Below, piece after piece: positions 46,100-56,014 of a stretch of DNA of 64,000 nucleotides. Origin of the DNA: Sphingomonas sp. LY29 (GTDB lineage Bacteria > Pseudomonadota > Alphaproteobacteria > Sphingomonadales > Sphingomonadaceae); the NCBI RefSeq assembly GCF_035593985.1, contig NZ_CP141587.1, forward strand, positions 1,302,001 through 1,366,000. The letters are read 5' to 3'. Numbering within the stretch: the stretch's first letter is position 1; the number at the start of each line of letters is the position of its first letter. The position numbers were made by a program, and so were the translations under genes. A model generated the notes under the pieces. It saw only the letters and a program-made list of their open reading frames with translations. It searched no databases and was not told the origin of the DNA.

Positions 46100-47128
46100 T
46101 CAGGTTGCCGCGGCCAAGATGGCCGGAGCGGGTAGGGGTTCGTAGCGGCGGACGACGATGCTTCCCGCCTGCGCGACGAACTTGGTCGTGAAATAAGCGA
46201 GCGCGACCACCATCGCCGCTGGCCGCTGCCACACCGGCAGGCCAACGCGGCCACCCTTCTTCACGATGTTGCGCCACGCCCGAACGACCTTGCTCGCATA
46301 GTGGCGAAGCGCGATCTCGAAACGGCGAAGCTTGCTCTTCGAATCAAGGTGGTAGGCCTGGAAATCGCCGTCCATCCCACTCGTCCACGCGCGCCAGGCA
46401 AGGAACTTGTAGCCCGGATGCGGCGCATGGATCGCGGTGGCATCGGAGGTGCGAACATAGACGTGCCCGTCAGCGAGCAAACCCTTGATCCAGAACACGC
46501 ACTGCTTCTTGAACGCCCCGGTGAGTTCGGGGAACGGGTGTGCGCAGAAGAAATCGGTGCGGACCGCGCAATTGTTGACGTGGATCGTCCGGCGCTTGGC
46601 ACTCTTCTCCGTCTCGTCGATCAGGTCGAAGATCCAGCTGAGCGCCATCGTCCGCGACAGGAAATCCTCATACCCAAGCACCGTCACGCCGCCGACGACT
46701 TTGACCTCGGAATCGGCGAAGGGCGCGAGCAGCGCGGCGAGCCAGCCCGGCTGCGGCGCCGCGTCGCTGTCGATCATCACGCACAGGTCGGTCGTGGCTT
46801 TCGACACGCCGTAATTCTTGAGGCGGTAATAGGTCAGGCCCTCGGTCGCCTCGACCTCGATGTCCGCGACCTCACGCAGTTGCGGCGCGATGTCGTCGAT
46901 CGTGCGATCGATCGCGTCCGCGGCGACTGCGCCCTTGTCATACAGATAAAGCACCCGCGGCCGCGCCGCGATGCGCCCCTCGACGCTCGCCAGTTCACGC
47001 GCGAGCGCGGACATGGCCTTGCCGGTCCACTCGTCCTCGACATCGATGGCATTCTCCCACTCGATGATCAGGGTCACGGCAGGAAGCATCGCTGGCGCGT
47101 TTGAAAGTGAAGCGTTCATGTCCGTCAT
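46100..47128 (-). CDS. Glycosyltransferase family 2-like protein
   Basis: 342-residue protein with a GT-A core: VTLIIEWENAIDVED at the N terminus, GVSKATTDLCVMIDSDAAPQ with a DSD metal site, and a second conserved Asp/Gln region near GAFKKQCVFWIKG. A hydrophobic stretch near residues 300-325 (PAAMVVALAYFTTKFVAQAG) may anchor it to the inner membrane. The acceptor is unknown. It diverges from the YjgN-like gene with 143 bases between. Confidence 0.72.
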   Translation of the reverse strand: MTDMNASLSNAPAMLPAVTLIIEWENAIDVEDEWTGKAMSALARELASVEGRIAARPRVLYLYDKGAVAADAIDRTIDDIAPQLREVADIEVEATEGLTYYRLKNYGVSKATTDLCVMIDSDAAPQPGWLAALLAPFADSEVKVVGGVTVLGYEDFLSRTMALSWIFDLIDETEKSAKRRTIHVNNCAVRTDFFCAHPFPELTGAFKKQCVFWIKGLLADGHVYVRTSDATAIHAPHPGYKFLAWRAWTSGMDGDFQAYHLDSKSKLRRFEIALRHYASKVVRAWRNIVKKGGRVGLPVWQRPAAMVVALAYFTTKFVAQAGSIVVRRYEPLPAPAILAAAT

Positions 47129-47271
47129 CTAATGCGATCCCCGCGACTTCTCAACTTGCACGGGCGTAGCCCGGGCATCTTGCGAACCGATAGATTTGCC
47201 CCTGAATCGAAGGGCTTTTAAATTGCCGCCTTCCCGCTAGTCTCCGTCGCCGGGGAGTAGGGGGCGTAATC

Positions 47272-48357
47272 ATGGATGCGGTGACGAGTGGCAGCGGCGG
47301 CGCGCGGGCGATCGCCTTTACGGGCACGTGGCGGGAGTATTTGCCCATCGCCGCGACCAACGTCCTGCTGACGATCGTCACGCTTGGTATCTATCGGTTC
47401 TGGGCGACCGCACGGCAGCGTCGCTATCTGTGGAGCCGGACCGAAGTCATCGGTGACCGCCTGGAGTGGAGCGGCACGGGCAAGGAGATGTTCGTCGGCT
47501 TCCTGATCGTGATGGCGATCCTGCTGCCGTTCTTCCTGTTCGTCCAGTTCCTGTTTCCGGCGCTGATCGCGCGCGGCAAGGAAACCGCGGCGGTCGGCAT
47601 CTTCTCTCTCTTCTACATGGGGCTGATCTACCTTGGCGGCTTCGCCCGCTTCCGTGCGCTTCGCTATCGCCTGTCGCGCACCTGGTGGCGCGGCATCCGC
47701 GGCGGCAGCGATGAGCCGGGCTGGAATTATGGCGGCGAGTATCTCGGCCGGATGGCCCTCACGCTCATGACCTTGTTCATCGTCTGGCCGTGGGCGGCGA
47801 CGCGTTTGTGGAACGGCCGCTGGAACCACATGAGCTTCGGCCCCCTCGCCTTTCGCACCAATCTCGACGCCGACGGGCTTAAGCGTCGCTGGGCGGCGGT
47901 CTATCTGGTTCCCATCGCGGCAATGGTCGTCATGATGTTGCTGGCCATTCCGGTGGGCGCATCGATCGTGGGCGGAAGCGAAGAAGCCAGCCCAGGATTG
48001 ATGGTCCTTCTTGGCGCGGTCTTCCTGCTGTTCTACCTCATCATCCCGCTGATGACGCTGCACTGGTACGCCAAATTCTACCGGAAAGCGGCGGACAGCC
48101 TATCGCTCGGCGGGCTCGAATTCGGGTTCGACGCACGCACCCGCGACTGGTTGAAGCTATTCCTCGGCAACATCGCGCTGGCGGTGGTCACGCTCGGCTT
48201 CGGGCTTGCCTTCTGGGGCTATCGCAACTGGTCATTCATGGTGCGTCACATGCACTTGTACGGCGAGGTCAACGTCAGCGACCTGACCCAGTCGTCGACC
48301 CATGCACCGGGCGAGGCCGAGGGGCTGGCCGACGCGTTCGATATCGGCGCGATCTGA
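47272..48357 (+). CDS. YjgN-family (DUF898) membrane protein
   Basis: 361-residue integral membrane protein of the DUF898/YjgN family (function unknown). It opens AFTGTWREYLPIAATNVLLT, then GIYRFWATARQRRYLWSRTE. The TLGIYRFW and FWGYRNWSF segments at both ends are family hallmarks. About seven hydrophobic helices are visible. It lies 4 bases before an M48 peptidase gene, a pairing that suggests a joint role in envelope quality control (inference). Confidence 0.85.
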   Translation: MDAVTSGSGGARAIAFTGTWREYLPIAATNVLLTIVTLGIYRFWATARQRRYLWSRTEVIGDRLEWSGTGKEMFVGFLIVMAILLPFFLFVQFLFPALIARGKETAAVGIFSLFYMGLIYLGGFARFRALRYRLSRTWWRGIRGGSDEPGWNYGGEYLGRMALTLMTLFIVWPWAATRLWNGRWNHMSFGPLAFRTNLDADGLKRRWAAVYLVPIAAMVVMMLLAIPVGASIVGGSEEASPGLMVLLGAVFLLFYLIIPLMTLHWYAKFYRKAADSLSLGGLEFGFDARTRDWLKLFLGNIALAVVTLGFGLAFWGYRNWSFMVRHMHLYGEVNVSDLTQSSTHAPGEAEGLADAFDIGAI

Positions 48358-48361
48358 CCCG

Positions 48362-49423
48362 ATGAGCCGAGGCATTTACTATGACGGCGTCACAGCCGAG
48401 CGGCACGAGGTATCGGTCGCGGCAACCGACGGCACGCTGTCGCTGACGGGTTCCGGAATTTCACCAATCGACGTACCCGCCTCCGAATTGCAGACGATGG
48501 AGACGGAAAAGGACCGGACGCTACTCGGTCGCGCGGGTCATCCGGGGTGGCGGCTGACGCTGCAGCAGCCGATCGATCCGACCGTCGCGTCCCTACTACC
48601 CCGCCCCGGCCGGTATGGCGGGTTCATCGATCGAGTCGGTCTGCCCCGGGCAACTGCGGTGCTTGCAGGCGTGGCGGCCGTCGTGCTGTTCGTCGGTTAT
48701 TCGGCGCCGGCATGGCTCGCGCCAATCGTTCCCGAAAGCTGGGAGCGCAACCTCGGCACCGCGATCGTCGGCGACTTCGGCGACAATGCCTGCCGCAGCC
48801 CCGCCGCCGCCCGCGCTCTCGAAGCAATGGCCGCACGCATCGAGCCCGACCGCGGGACCCGCGCACCCATTCCGATGACCCTGATCGACGTCGGTATCTT
48901 CAACGCCGCCGCGCTTCCCGGAGGCCAGGTCGTGATCTTCGATGGCGCGCTCAAGGAAACGCCCAATCCCGACGCCATGGCCGGCGTTCTGGCGCATGAG
49001 ATCGCGCACGTCCGTCGCCGCCACGTCACCCAGGCGCTGATCCGCGAACTCGGCATCGGTGCGCTGATCCGCCTGTTCGCGGGCGACATCGGCGCCAACG
49101 CGCAGCAAATCGTGTCGCTCAACTATACCCGCGCCAACGAGAATGAGGCCGACGCCGACGCGCTCGTCGCGCTTCAGCGAGCGAGCATCGATCCGCGCCC
49201 GACCGCTGCGCTGTTCACCAAGCTGGGCAAGGATTCGGGCGGGTTCGATTCGGTCGAATGGCTCAACAGCCATCCGCGAAGCGCCGACCGGGCGAAACGA
49301 TTCGCGGCGGCGTGGAAGAGCAATGCTCGGTATACGCCGGTCCTGTCCGCCGCCGACTATCGCGCGATCCGCGTGACCTGCCCGGAGAAGCGCCGCGCCG
49401 AGCGCGAGGCCGAGAAAGAATAG
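48362..49423 (+). CDS. M48-family zinc metallopeptidase
   Basis: 353-residue peptidase. The N-terminal 90 residues are unique (MSRGIYYDGVTAERHEVSV). One membrane helix follows at about 97-118 and then the M48 domain with zinc motif HEIAH at residues 212-216 and the third ligand Glu in NEADADAL near 262. The catalytic part probably faces the periplasm. The layout resembles BepA/YcaL-type periplasmic M48 proteases but membrane-anchored. Start: ATG 4 bases after the YjgN-like stop. Confidence 0.9.
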   Translation: MSRGIYYDGVTAERHEVSVAATDGTLSLTGSGISPIDVPASELQTMETEKDRTLLGRAGHPGWRLTLQQPIDPTVASLLPRPGRYGGFIDRVGLPRATAVLAGVAAVVLFVGYSAPAWLAPIVPESWERNLGTAIVGDFGDNACRSPAAARALEAMAARIEPDRGTRAPIPMTLIDVGIFNAAALPGGQVVIFDGALKETPNPDAMAGVLAHEIAHVRRRHVTQALIRELGIGALIRLFAGDIGANAQQIVSLNYTRANENEADADALVALQRASIDPRPTAALFTKLGKDSGGFDSVEWLNSHPRSADRAKRFAAAWKSNARYTPVLSAADYRAIRVTCPEKRRAEREAEKE

Positions 49424-49455
49424 CAACGTCGGTCCACGGGCGGTAAGGCGCGCCC

Positions 49456-50226
49456 ATGACACCACCAGACATCGCCGCCGTCCCGCTCGCCTATTTCGAT
49501 CCGGGTGACGGCCGCCGCATCGCCTATCGCTTGCGCGCCGCCGCCGACGGCCAGCCGACCGTGCTGTTCCTGCCCGGCTATGCCTCGGACATGGAAGGGG
49601 CGAAGGCGGAAGCGATCGACGCCGCCTGCGCAACGCGGGGCATCGGCTGCCTACGGCTCGACTATTCGGGCACGGGGTCGTCGGGCGGCGACTTTGCTGA
49701 CGGCACCCTCGCCCGCTGGCTCGACGAAGTCTTGGCCGCGATCGACATGCTGACCGAGGGTCCGCTGATCGTGGCCGGTTCGTCGATGGGCGGCTGGCTT
49801 GCCATTCATGCCGCGATGCGCCGCCCCGATCGCGTGCGCGCGCTGCTGGGCATCGCCGCCGCGCCCGACTTCACCGACTGGGGCTTCACCGCCGAGGAGA
49901 AGCAGACGCTGTCGGACAACGGGCGACTGGAAAAAGCCAACCCATACGGCGACCAGCCCCAAGTGACGCACCTCGGCTTCTGGCAGTCCGGGGCTGCGCA
50001 CCGCCTGCTTTACTCGCCGATCGACCTCGTCCTGCCGATCCGCCTTGTCCACGGCGACCAAGATACCGATGTTCCCGTTGGAGTACCGCTCAAGCTGATC
50101 GAGGACCTGCGTTCATCCGATGTCCAGCTTCGCCTGATCAAGGGGGGCGGACATCGCCTGAGCGAGCCGCATGAGATCCACGCGATCCTGACCGAGCTCC
50201 TGGCCTTGGTGGAGATAGCCCGATGA
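49456..50226 (+). CDS. Alpha/beta hydrolase
   Basis: 256-residue hydrolase-fold protein. The nucleophile elbow is AGSSMGGWLA with Ser at 110. HGDQDTDVPV supplies the likely Asp and GGGHRLSEPHE the His, so the triad is complete. FLPGYASDMEGAKA forms the oxyanion region. It is a cytosolic serine hydrolase of unknown substrate; the PGYASDMEG segment is typical of bacterial proteins close to human ABHD10. The stop overlaps the next gene by ATGA. Confidence 0.87.
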   Translation: MTPPDIAAVPLAYFDPGDGRRIAYRLRAAADGQPTVLFLPGYASDMEGAKAEAIDAACATRGIGCLRLDYSGTGSSGGDFADGTLARWLDEVLAAIDMLTEGPLIVAGSSMGGWLAIHAAMRRPDRVRALLGIAAAPDFTDWGFTAEEKQTLSDNGRLEKANPYGDQPQVTHLGFWQSGAAHRLLYSPIDLVLPIRLVHGDQDTDVPVGVPLKLIEDLRSSDVQLRLIKGGGHRLSEPHEIHAILTELLALVEIAR

Positions 50227-50909
50227 TCAGTTTCACCCCCTTGTTCGCCGCGGCCGCGGTTGCCTCGGCGCCGTGTCCGGCGGACCAGACCCCGCCCGCG
50301 CACGTTTGTCGCGCGCTCGAAGCGCAAGCCGCTGGCAATCCCGCCGATGGCGCCGCTCGCTTCGAACAAGCCGCCGCTGCCTCGCCAGCGGGTGACCCCG
50401 CCCAGTCGCGCATGCTCGCGGCGGCAGGCAATCTGTGGATTTCGGCGGGCCAGCCGGGCAAGGCCGCGATCGCTCTCGACCGTGCGCTCGTCGGAACGGG
50501 ACTGAAGGCCGAGCAGCACGGCCTTGCCTTGCTCGACCGCGCCCGCGCGGCCGAGGCGCAGGGCGACCTGAAGACCGCACGCACCAAGGTCACCGAGGCC
50601 GCCAAGACGATCGCCGAAGACCCTTATCTGTGGTTCTTCTCGGCCGCGCTCGCGATCCGCGAGGACGACATCCCGACGGCCCAGTCGGCCATCGCCCGTG
50701 CGCTGCGCATGGCGCCGGATTCACCAGAGATCATGTTCGAGGCGGGGCATGTCGCGCAGGCGGCCGGGGATCCCAAGACCGCCCGTGAGCATTGGCAGCG
50801 GGCAATGGCGGCGGATCCGAAGGGAAAGGCCGGGCAATCGGCGCGTGACGCGCTGGCGATGCTCGACGTCCCGATCACCGTCGCGCCGGCTTCGAAGGAC
50901 AGCAAATGA
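50223..50909 (+). CDS. Tetratricopeptide-repeat protein
   Basis: 228-residue protein with a short hydrophobic N terminus ([16 protein letters not shown]), probably a signal peptide, then three to five degenerate TPR units rich in Ala ([40 protein letters not shown]). It probably acts as a periplasmic scaffold; the partner is unknown. It is translationally coupled on both sides, to the hydrolase and to the glyoxalase I gene. Confidence 0.78.
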   Translation: MISFTPLFAAAAVASAPCPADQTPPAHVCRALEAQAAGNPADGAARFEQAAAASPAGDPAQSRMLAAAGNLWISAGQPGKAAIALDRALVGTGLKAEQHGLALLDRARAAEAQGDLKTARTKVTEAAKTIAEDPYLWFFSAALAIREDDIPTAQSAIARALRMAPDSPEIMFEAGHVAQAAGDPKTAREHWQRAMAADPKGKAGQSARDALAMLDVPITVAPASKDSK

Positions 50910-51319
50910 CCAAATATCTCCACACCATGATCCGCGTGTCGGATCCCGACGCGACCATCGCCTTCTTCAAGTTGATCGGCCTGGAAGAGCGCCGGCGGAT
51001 GGAGCGTCCCGAGGGCAAGTACACCCTCATCTTCCTCGGTGCGCCGGGGGACGAGGGTGAGGTTGAATTGACCCACAATTGGGGCGAAAGCGGCTACGAA
51101 GGCGGACGGAATTTTGGACACCTCGCCTATCGCGTCGACGACATCTACGACACGTGCCAGCGGCTGATGGATGCCGGCGTGACGATCAATCGCCCGCCGC
51201 GCGATGGCCACATGGCCTTCGTCCGGTCGCCCGACGGTATCTCGGTCGAGCTGCTGCAGAAGGGCCATCTCGAGCCGGCCGAGCCGTGGGCGTCGATGCC
51301 CAACACGGGCAGCTGGTAG
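50906..51319 (+). CDS. gloA: Lactoylglutathione lyase (glyoxalase I)
   Basis: 137-residue VOC-fold enzyme that converts the methylglyoxal-glutathione hemithioacetal to S-lactoylglutathione. It starts [20 protein letters not shown]; His6 and the Glu residues in [11 protein letters not shown] and [10 protein letters not shown] fit the metal-site positions of glyoxalase [12 protein letters not shown] is also typical. It is followed by glyoxalase II after 1 base, so the detoxification pair is together. Confidence 0.9.
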   Translation: MTKYLHTMIRVSDPDATIAFFKLIGLEERRRMERPEGKYTLIFLGAPGDEGEVELTHNWGESGYEGGRNFGHLAYRVDDIYDTCQRLMDAGVTINRPPRDGHMAFVRSPDGISVELLQKGHLEPAEPWASMPNTGSW

Positions 51320-51320
51320 G

Positions 51321-52067
51321 ATGACTGGCGCCGGGCAGCATGGGGACCTGCACGTCGTCGCGGTCCCGGCGTTCCAGGATAATTACATTTGGCTGGTGCA
51401 CGACACAACGAGCGGCGAGACGGCAGTTGTCGATCCGGGTGACGCCGCGCCGGTGCTGGCCGAGGCCGAGCGGCGCGGATGGACGCTTGGCCAAGTGCTC
51501 AACACGCACTGGCATCCCGACCACACCGGCGGCAACCTGGCGGTCAAGGAGGCGATGAGCTCAACCATTTCCGGCCCCGCTGCCGAAAAGGAGCGTACGC
51601 CCGGGGTCGATCGTCTGCTCAAGGACGGCGATACGGTCCGGATCGGTAATAACACCGGCGACGTGATCGAAGTGCCCGGCCACACGCTCGGTCATGTCGC
51701 TTATGTCTTCCGCGAGGCGGGGATCGCCTTCGTCGGCGACACGATGTTCGTCATGGGCTGCGGGCGGCTGTTCGAAGGCACGCCGGCGCAGATGAATGCG
51801 TCGCTGCAAAGGATCGCCGCGCTGCCGCCCGAGACGGTGCTCTACTGCGCGCACGAATATTCACTGTCGAACGCGCGCTTCGCCGCACACGCGTTTCCCG
51901 ACGATGCCGCTATCGCTTCACGGCTGGAGCAGATCGAGCAGGCGCGAGCGGAGGGGCGATCGACGGTCCCGACGACGGTGGCGGAGGAGCGCGCGACCAA
52001 CCCATTCCTGCGCGCCCGCGACAACGATCATTTCGCCGAACTCCGCGCCGCTAAGGATCGATTCTAA
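51321..52067 (+). CDS. gloB: Hydroxyacylglutathione hydrolase (glyoxalase II)
   Basis: 248-residue metallo-beta-lactamase-fold enzyme that hydrolyses S-lactoylglutathione to lactate. The binuclear metal motif is THWHPDHTGG (His63, His65, Asp67, His68). VPGHTLGHVAY, FVGDTMFVMGCGRLFEG and CAHEYSLSNARFA supply the other ligands and the glutathione site. The ATG lies 1 base after the gloA stop; an upstream in-frame extension runs through gloA and is not coding. Confidence 0.95.
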   Translation: MTGAGQHGDLHVVAVPAFQDNYIWLVHDTTSGETAVVDPGDAAPVLAEAERRGWTLGQVLNTHWHPDHTGGNLAVKEAMSSTISGPAAEKERTPGVDRLLKDGDTVRIGNNTGDVIEVPGHTLGHVAYVFREAGIAFVGDTMFVMGCGRLFEGTPAQMNASLQRIAALPPETVLYCAHEYSLSNARFAAHAFPDDAAIASRLEQIEQARAEGRSTVPTTVAEERATNPFLRARDNDHFAELRAAKDRF

Positions 52068-52125
52068 CGCGCCGCGGGTTTCATACCCGTGCTATGATGC
52101 CGCCCGGATCGAGAGGGGAATGTTG

Positions 52126-52530
52126 ATGACCCGCACCATCGTCTCGCTGCTTTGCCTTGGCGCGCTCGCGTCCTGCTCTACCGCGCCCGCCCCCGAGGCG
52201 CGCAGCCCGCGCGCGGTGCGCGAACTGGCGGACGCGCTGCAGGGCCGCGTCGCCGGACCGCCGGTGCGCTGCCTGCCCAACCATCGCACCGCGCGGATGG
52301 AAGTGATCGACGATTTCACCATCCTCTATCGCGACGGCCGCACCACCTATGTCCAGAACCCGGTCGGCGGTTGCCGAGGATTGTCGAATGGCGGCTACAC
52401 GCTCGTCGTCAGGCAGTATGGGATCGCGCAGAGTTGCGAGGGCGACATCAACCAGCTGATCGATCTTCGTAGCGGGTCGTACGGCGGCAATTGCCAGTTC
52501 GGCCCGTTCATTCCCTATCGGAATCCCTGA
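52126..52530 (+). CDS. Small lipoprotein, uncharacterised
   Basis: 134-residue protein with a lipoprotein signal (MTRTIVSLLCLGALASC, lipid-modified Cys at 17) and a C-terminal globular part with four further cysteines (RCLPN, GGCRG, SCEGD, NCQFG). GAGAGGGG lies 7 bases before the ATG at 52126; a second ATG at 52120 would add two residues. Similar small lipoproteins occur in sphingomonads without known function. Its stop abuts the convergent fadD stop with no gap. Confidence 0.75.
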   Translation: MTRTIVSLLCLGALASCSTAPAPEARSPRAVRELADALQGRVAGPPVRCLPNHRTARMEVIDDFTILYRDGRTTYVQNPVGGCRGLSNGGYTLVVRQYGIAQSCEGDINQLIDLRSGSYGGNCQFGPFIPYRNP

Positions 52531-54303
52531 TCAGCGTTTGAACAGCGCGTCTAGTCGCTCCCCGTAGGCAGCCGCGATGACATGGCGGCGGATTTTCATC
52601 GACGGCGTCAGTTGCTCATTCTCGACCGTGAACGCGGCGTCGGCCTGGACGAAGCGGCGCACCTTTTCGATCACCGACAGCTCGGCGTTGACCCGGTCGA
52701 CCGCCTTGCCGAGAGCCTTGGCGAGGCCAGCGTCGTCTCCGCGGTAGGTGGCGGCAAATTCAGGATCGGGGACCAAAAGCGCGACGAGGTGTGGTCGCCG
52801 GTCGCCGTAGACCATCGCCTGCGCGATCTCGGGTTGAAGGGTCAGCATTCCCTCGACCCGCTGCGGCGCGACATTGTCGCCCTTGTCGTTGACGATCAGG
52901 TCCTTCTTGCGATCGGTGATGACTATCCGGCCCTTCTTGTCGAGGTGACCGACATCACCCGTTCCCAGCCAGCCGTTGACCAGCACGCGCGCGCTTTCTT
53001 CAGGGTTTTGCCAGTAACCGTGCATCACCTGCTCGCCGCGCACCATGATTTCGCCGTCGTCGGCGATGCGGACTTCGGTGTTCTTCAGCGGCGGGCCGAC
53101 CGTCTCCATGCGGATCCCGGCCGACGGTCGATTGCAGCTGATGACCGGCCCCGCTTCGGTCTGGCCGTAGCCCTGCAGTAGCGGCAGCCCCATCGCCTGG
53201 AAGAACAGCCCGACGTCGAGATTGAGCGGCGCACCGCCCGACACCATCGCCTTCATCCGCCCACCGAAGCGCCCGCGCACCTTCTTGCGCAGCGTGACTG
53301 CCAGCAGACCGTCCATCGGCAAGTCCCACGGACGTGACTTGCCGCCGTAGCGCTTGCCCTCGATCGAAAGCGCGCGGCCCATCAGATATTTCGGAAGGCC
53401 GCCGTCCTTGTCGATCGTCTTCATGATCTTGGCACGAAGCATTTCGAACAGACGCGGCACGACAACCATGATCGTCGGCCGCACTTCCTCAATATTCGCG
53501 GCGAGCTTCTCGAGGCTCTCGGCATAATAAATCTGCGCACCGAGCGCGATCGGGAAATATTGCCCGCCCGAATGCTCATAGGCATGGCTGGCGGGCAGGA
53601 ACGACAGGAACACCTCGTCGTCCCAGCCGAAATCGTTGGCGATGACATCGGTACAGCCTTCGACATTGTGCAGGATCATCCCGTGATGCTGCATCACCCC
53701 GCGCGGCGCGCCGCCGGTGCCGCTGGTGTAGATCAGGCAGGCAAGATCGCTGCGTCCGACCGTCGCCACCCGCTCCTCCAGCGCGCCGATGTCGGCGCCG
53801 CCCGACACGAAGTCGGCCCAGTGGTGAAATTCGGCGACGTCGAGCGACTGGCCGGTGATGATGTCGTCGATCGAAATGATGTGGCGGCATTGGGAGGCGA
53901 ACAGGACCGCCGGGACCAACGTGCGCGCCAGTTTCTGGGTCGAGACGATGACCGCGCTTGCGCCGCTGTTATTCAGGATATGCTGATGATCGCGCGTCGT
54001 GTTCGTGGTGTAAGTCGGTACCGTCACGCAGCCCGCGGCCATGATGCCGAGGTCGGCAATCAGCCATTCGGGGCGGTTCTCCGACACAAGCATGACACGG
54101 TCGCCGGGCTTCAGGCCGATTCGCTTCAGGCTGTCAGCCAGCGCCGCCACCTGACGGGCGGCTTCCGAATAGCTGATCGAGTTCCACGCGCCGCCGCGCT
54201 TGCTCCACAGAAACGGCGCGTCGCCCATTTCGCGCGCGCGTGTCAGGAACATCGTCACCAGATTGGGGAACGGCTCGAGCTGCTTGCGCGAACGGGCGGC
54301 CAT
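52531..54303 (-). CDS. Long-chain fatty acid-CoA ligase (AMP-binding)
   Basis: 590-residue acyl-activating enzyme. Motifs: P-loop LIYTSGTGGAPRGVMQHHG, with Gly where most relatives have the second Thr; FLPASHAYEHSGG; YGQTEAGPVISC; and the hinge GWLGTGDVGHLDKKGRIVIT followed by DRKKDLIV. It forms acyl-AMP and then acyl-CoA at the inner membrane face. AGGAGA precedes tandem ATGs at 54306 and 54303; the second has the better spacing. It is downstream of ggt on the same strand, 10 bases away. Confidence 0.92.
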   Translation of the reverse strand: MAARSRKQLEPFPNLVTMFLTRAREMGDAPFLWSKRGGAWNSISYSEAARQVAALADSLKRIGLKPGDRVMLVSENRPEWLIADLGIMAAGCVTVPTYTTNTTRDHQHILNNSGASAVIVSTQKLARTLVPAVLFASQCRHIISIDDIITGQSLDVAEFHHWADFVSGGADIGALEERVATVGRSDLACLIYTSGTGGAPRGVMQHHGMILHNVEGCTDVIANDFGWDDEVFLSFLPASHAYEHSGGQYFPIALGAQIYYAESLEKLAANIEEVRPTIMVVVPRLFEMLRAKIMKTIDKDGGLPKYLMGRALSIEGKRYGGKSRPWDLPMDGLLAVTLRKKVRGRFGGRMKAMVSGGAPLNLDVGLFFQAMGLPLLQGYGQTEAGPVISCNRPSAGIRMETVGPPLKNTEVRIADDGEIMVRGEQVMHGYWQNPEESARVLVNGWLGTGDVGHLDKKGRIVITDRKKDLIVNDKGDNVAPQRVEGMLTLQPEIAQAMVYGDRRPHLVALLVPDPEFAATYRGDDAGLAKALGKAVDRVNAELSVIEKVRRFVQADAAFTVENEQLTPSMKIRRHVIAAAYGERLDALFKR

Positions 54304-54313
54304 CATCTGTCTC

Positions 54314-56005
54314 CTATTGCTGGACCGCAGCGCCTTCGCTGCGCGGGTCGGCGGCGCCGATCCAGCGGCCCTCCCGCCATTCGATCGCATTGGCCTTGAA
54401 GCCGGGTTCACGCGCGCGGACGTCGGCATGGCCGAGCGCCTTGAGTGCAGGGATCATCGCTTCGTGCGAAGTGCCCTTCTCGACGAAGACCGTGCTCCCG
54501 CCGGGCGCGAACAGCACCGGCAGCGCGATCGCGTCCTGAGCACTTAGTCGCCAGTCGATCACGCCGATGATCGCCTTGGCCACCTGCGCGATGATGGTCG
54601 CGCCGCCCGCCGCCCCAACCGCGAGGCGCACACGGCCGTCGGGACCGAACACGATCGTCGGTGACATCGAGCTACGCGGTCGCTTGCCCGCCTCGACCCG
54701 ATTGGCGGTCGGCAAGCCGTCCTTGTCGGGTACGATGTTGAAGTCGGTCAGTTCGTTGTTGAGATAGTAGCCGTTGACCATCAGCCCCGACCCGAACACG
54801 CTTTCGATCGTCGAGGTCAGGCTGGCGACGTTGCCGGCGCGATCGGTCGCGACGAAATGCGACGTTCCATTCTCGACCTGCTGCGGCGCCGACGCGAACT
54901 TCGGCGCGCCCGCGGGCACTCCGGCAGTGACATTTGGAATCGTCGCGATCGGCGAAATCTGTGCCGAACGCGAGGCGAGGTAGTTTCCATCGACGAGACC
55001 CGTGACGGGGACTCGGACGTGATCGGCGTCGGCGAGGTAGCGGTCGCGATCGGCGTAGGCGAGGCGCATCGACTCCGCGATCAGATGCCAGCTGGTCGGT
55101 GAATCCATGCCGGTCGCCGTCAGGTCGAAGCGCTCGAGCTGCTTGAGGATCGCGAACACGGTGGTCGCACCTGACGAGGGCGGTCCCATGCCGCAAATCT
55201 TGTAGCCGCGATACGCGCCGCAGACGGCGTCGCGCTGCTTGGCCGAATAGGACGCAAAATCGCCGGTCGTCATCGGCGCCGGGTTGGTCGGTGCCGACCG
55301 CACTGCAGCGACCACCGCGCCGGCATTCGGGCCGACGTAGAAGCTCTCGGGACCCCGCGCGGCAAGGCCTTCGAGAAAGTCCGCAAGCGCCGGGTTGAGG
55401 ATGCGCGTCCCGACCGGCTTGGGCGAGCCATCGGCCTGATAATAGATCGTCCGGGCAGCGGCGGTCATCGCGCCGGTGCGACGGCTGCGATCGAGTGCGC
55501 CATGCATGCGCGCCGTGACGACGAAGCCTTGACGCGCCAGCGCAATTGCGGGGCCGAACAGATCGCGCCACGCCAGCTTCCCGCCATCGCGGTGCGCGAG
55601 CGCCATCATACGGACATTGCCCGGAACGCCGACGCTGCGCCCGCCGGGAATGGCGTCGCCGATCGAAAGCGGTTTGCCGTCGACGTAGAACCAGCGCGGG
55701 TCGGCCGCCATCGGCGCTTCCTCGCGTCCGTCGAAGGTCGTGACGCGGCCGTCGGCGGTGCTGGTGACGAGGAAGCCGCCTCCGCCGATCCCGCTCGATT
55801 GCGGTTCGACCACGGTCAGCGCGAGCAGGGTGGCAAGCGCCGCATCGGTCGCGGAGCCGCCAGCGCGAAGCATCTGCGCGCCCGCATCGGCGGCACGCGG
55901 ATCGGCGGCGCTCACGACGCCGGGCGCCGAAGTGGGAGACGAGGGGACAGTGGCGCAGGCGCTGAGCGCCAGGCTGACGAACAGGATCGAGAAACGGCGG
56001 CGCAT
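54314..56005 (-). CDS. ggt: Gamma-glutamyltransferase (lipoprotein form)
   Basis: 563-residue Ntn-hydrolase precursor. The N terminus MRRRFSILFVSLALSAC is a lipoprotein signal. The autocleavage/catalytic Thr is Thr381 in ENGTSHFVATDRAG; cleavage before it gives the small subunit. Other landmarks: GIGGGGFLV, REEAPMAA, GVPGNVRM and KRPRSSMSPTIVF. It hydrolyses or transfers the gamma-glutamyl group of glutathione in the periplasm. It lies between pyrD (9 bases upstream) and fadD. Confidence 0.94.
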   Translation of the reverse strand: MRRRFSILFVSLALSACATVPSSPTSAPGVVSAADPRAADAGAQMLRAGGSATDAALATLLALTVVEPQSSGIGGGGFLVTSTADGRVTTFDGREEAPMAADPRWFYVDGKPLSIGDAIPGGRSVGVPGNVRMMALAHRDGGKLAWRDLFGPAIALARQGFVVTARMHGALDRSRRTGAMTAAARTIYYQADGSPKPVGTRILNPALADFLEGLAARGPESFYVGPNAGAVVAAVRSAPTNPAPMTTGDFASYSAKQRDAVCGAYRGYKICGMGPPSSGATTVFAILKQLERFDLTATGMDSPTSWHLIAESMRLAYADRDRYLADADHVRVPVTGLVDGNYLASRSAQISPIATIPNVTAGVPAGAPKFASAPQQVENGTSHFVATDRAGNVASLTSTIESVFGSGLMVNGYYLNNELTDFNIVPDKDGLPTANRVEAGKRPRSSMSPTIVFGPDGRVRLAVGAAGGATIIAQVAKAIIGVIDWRLSAQDAIALPVLFAPGGSTVFVEKGTSHEAMIPALKALGHADVRAREPGFKANAIEWREGRWIGAADPRSEGAAVQQ

Positions 56006-56014
56006 CGGCTCGGG

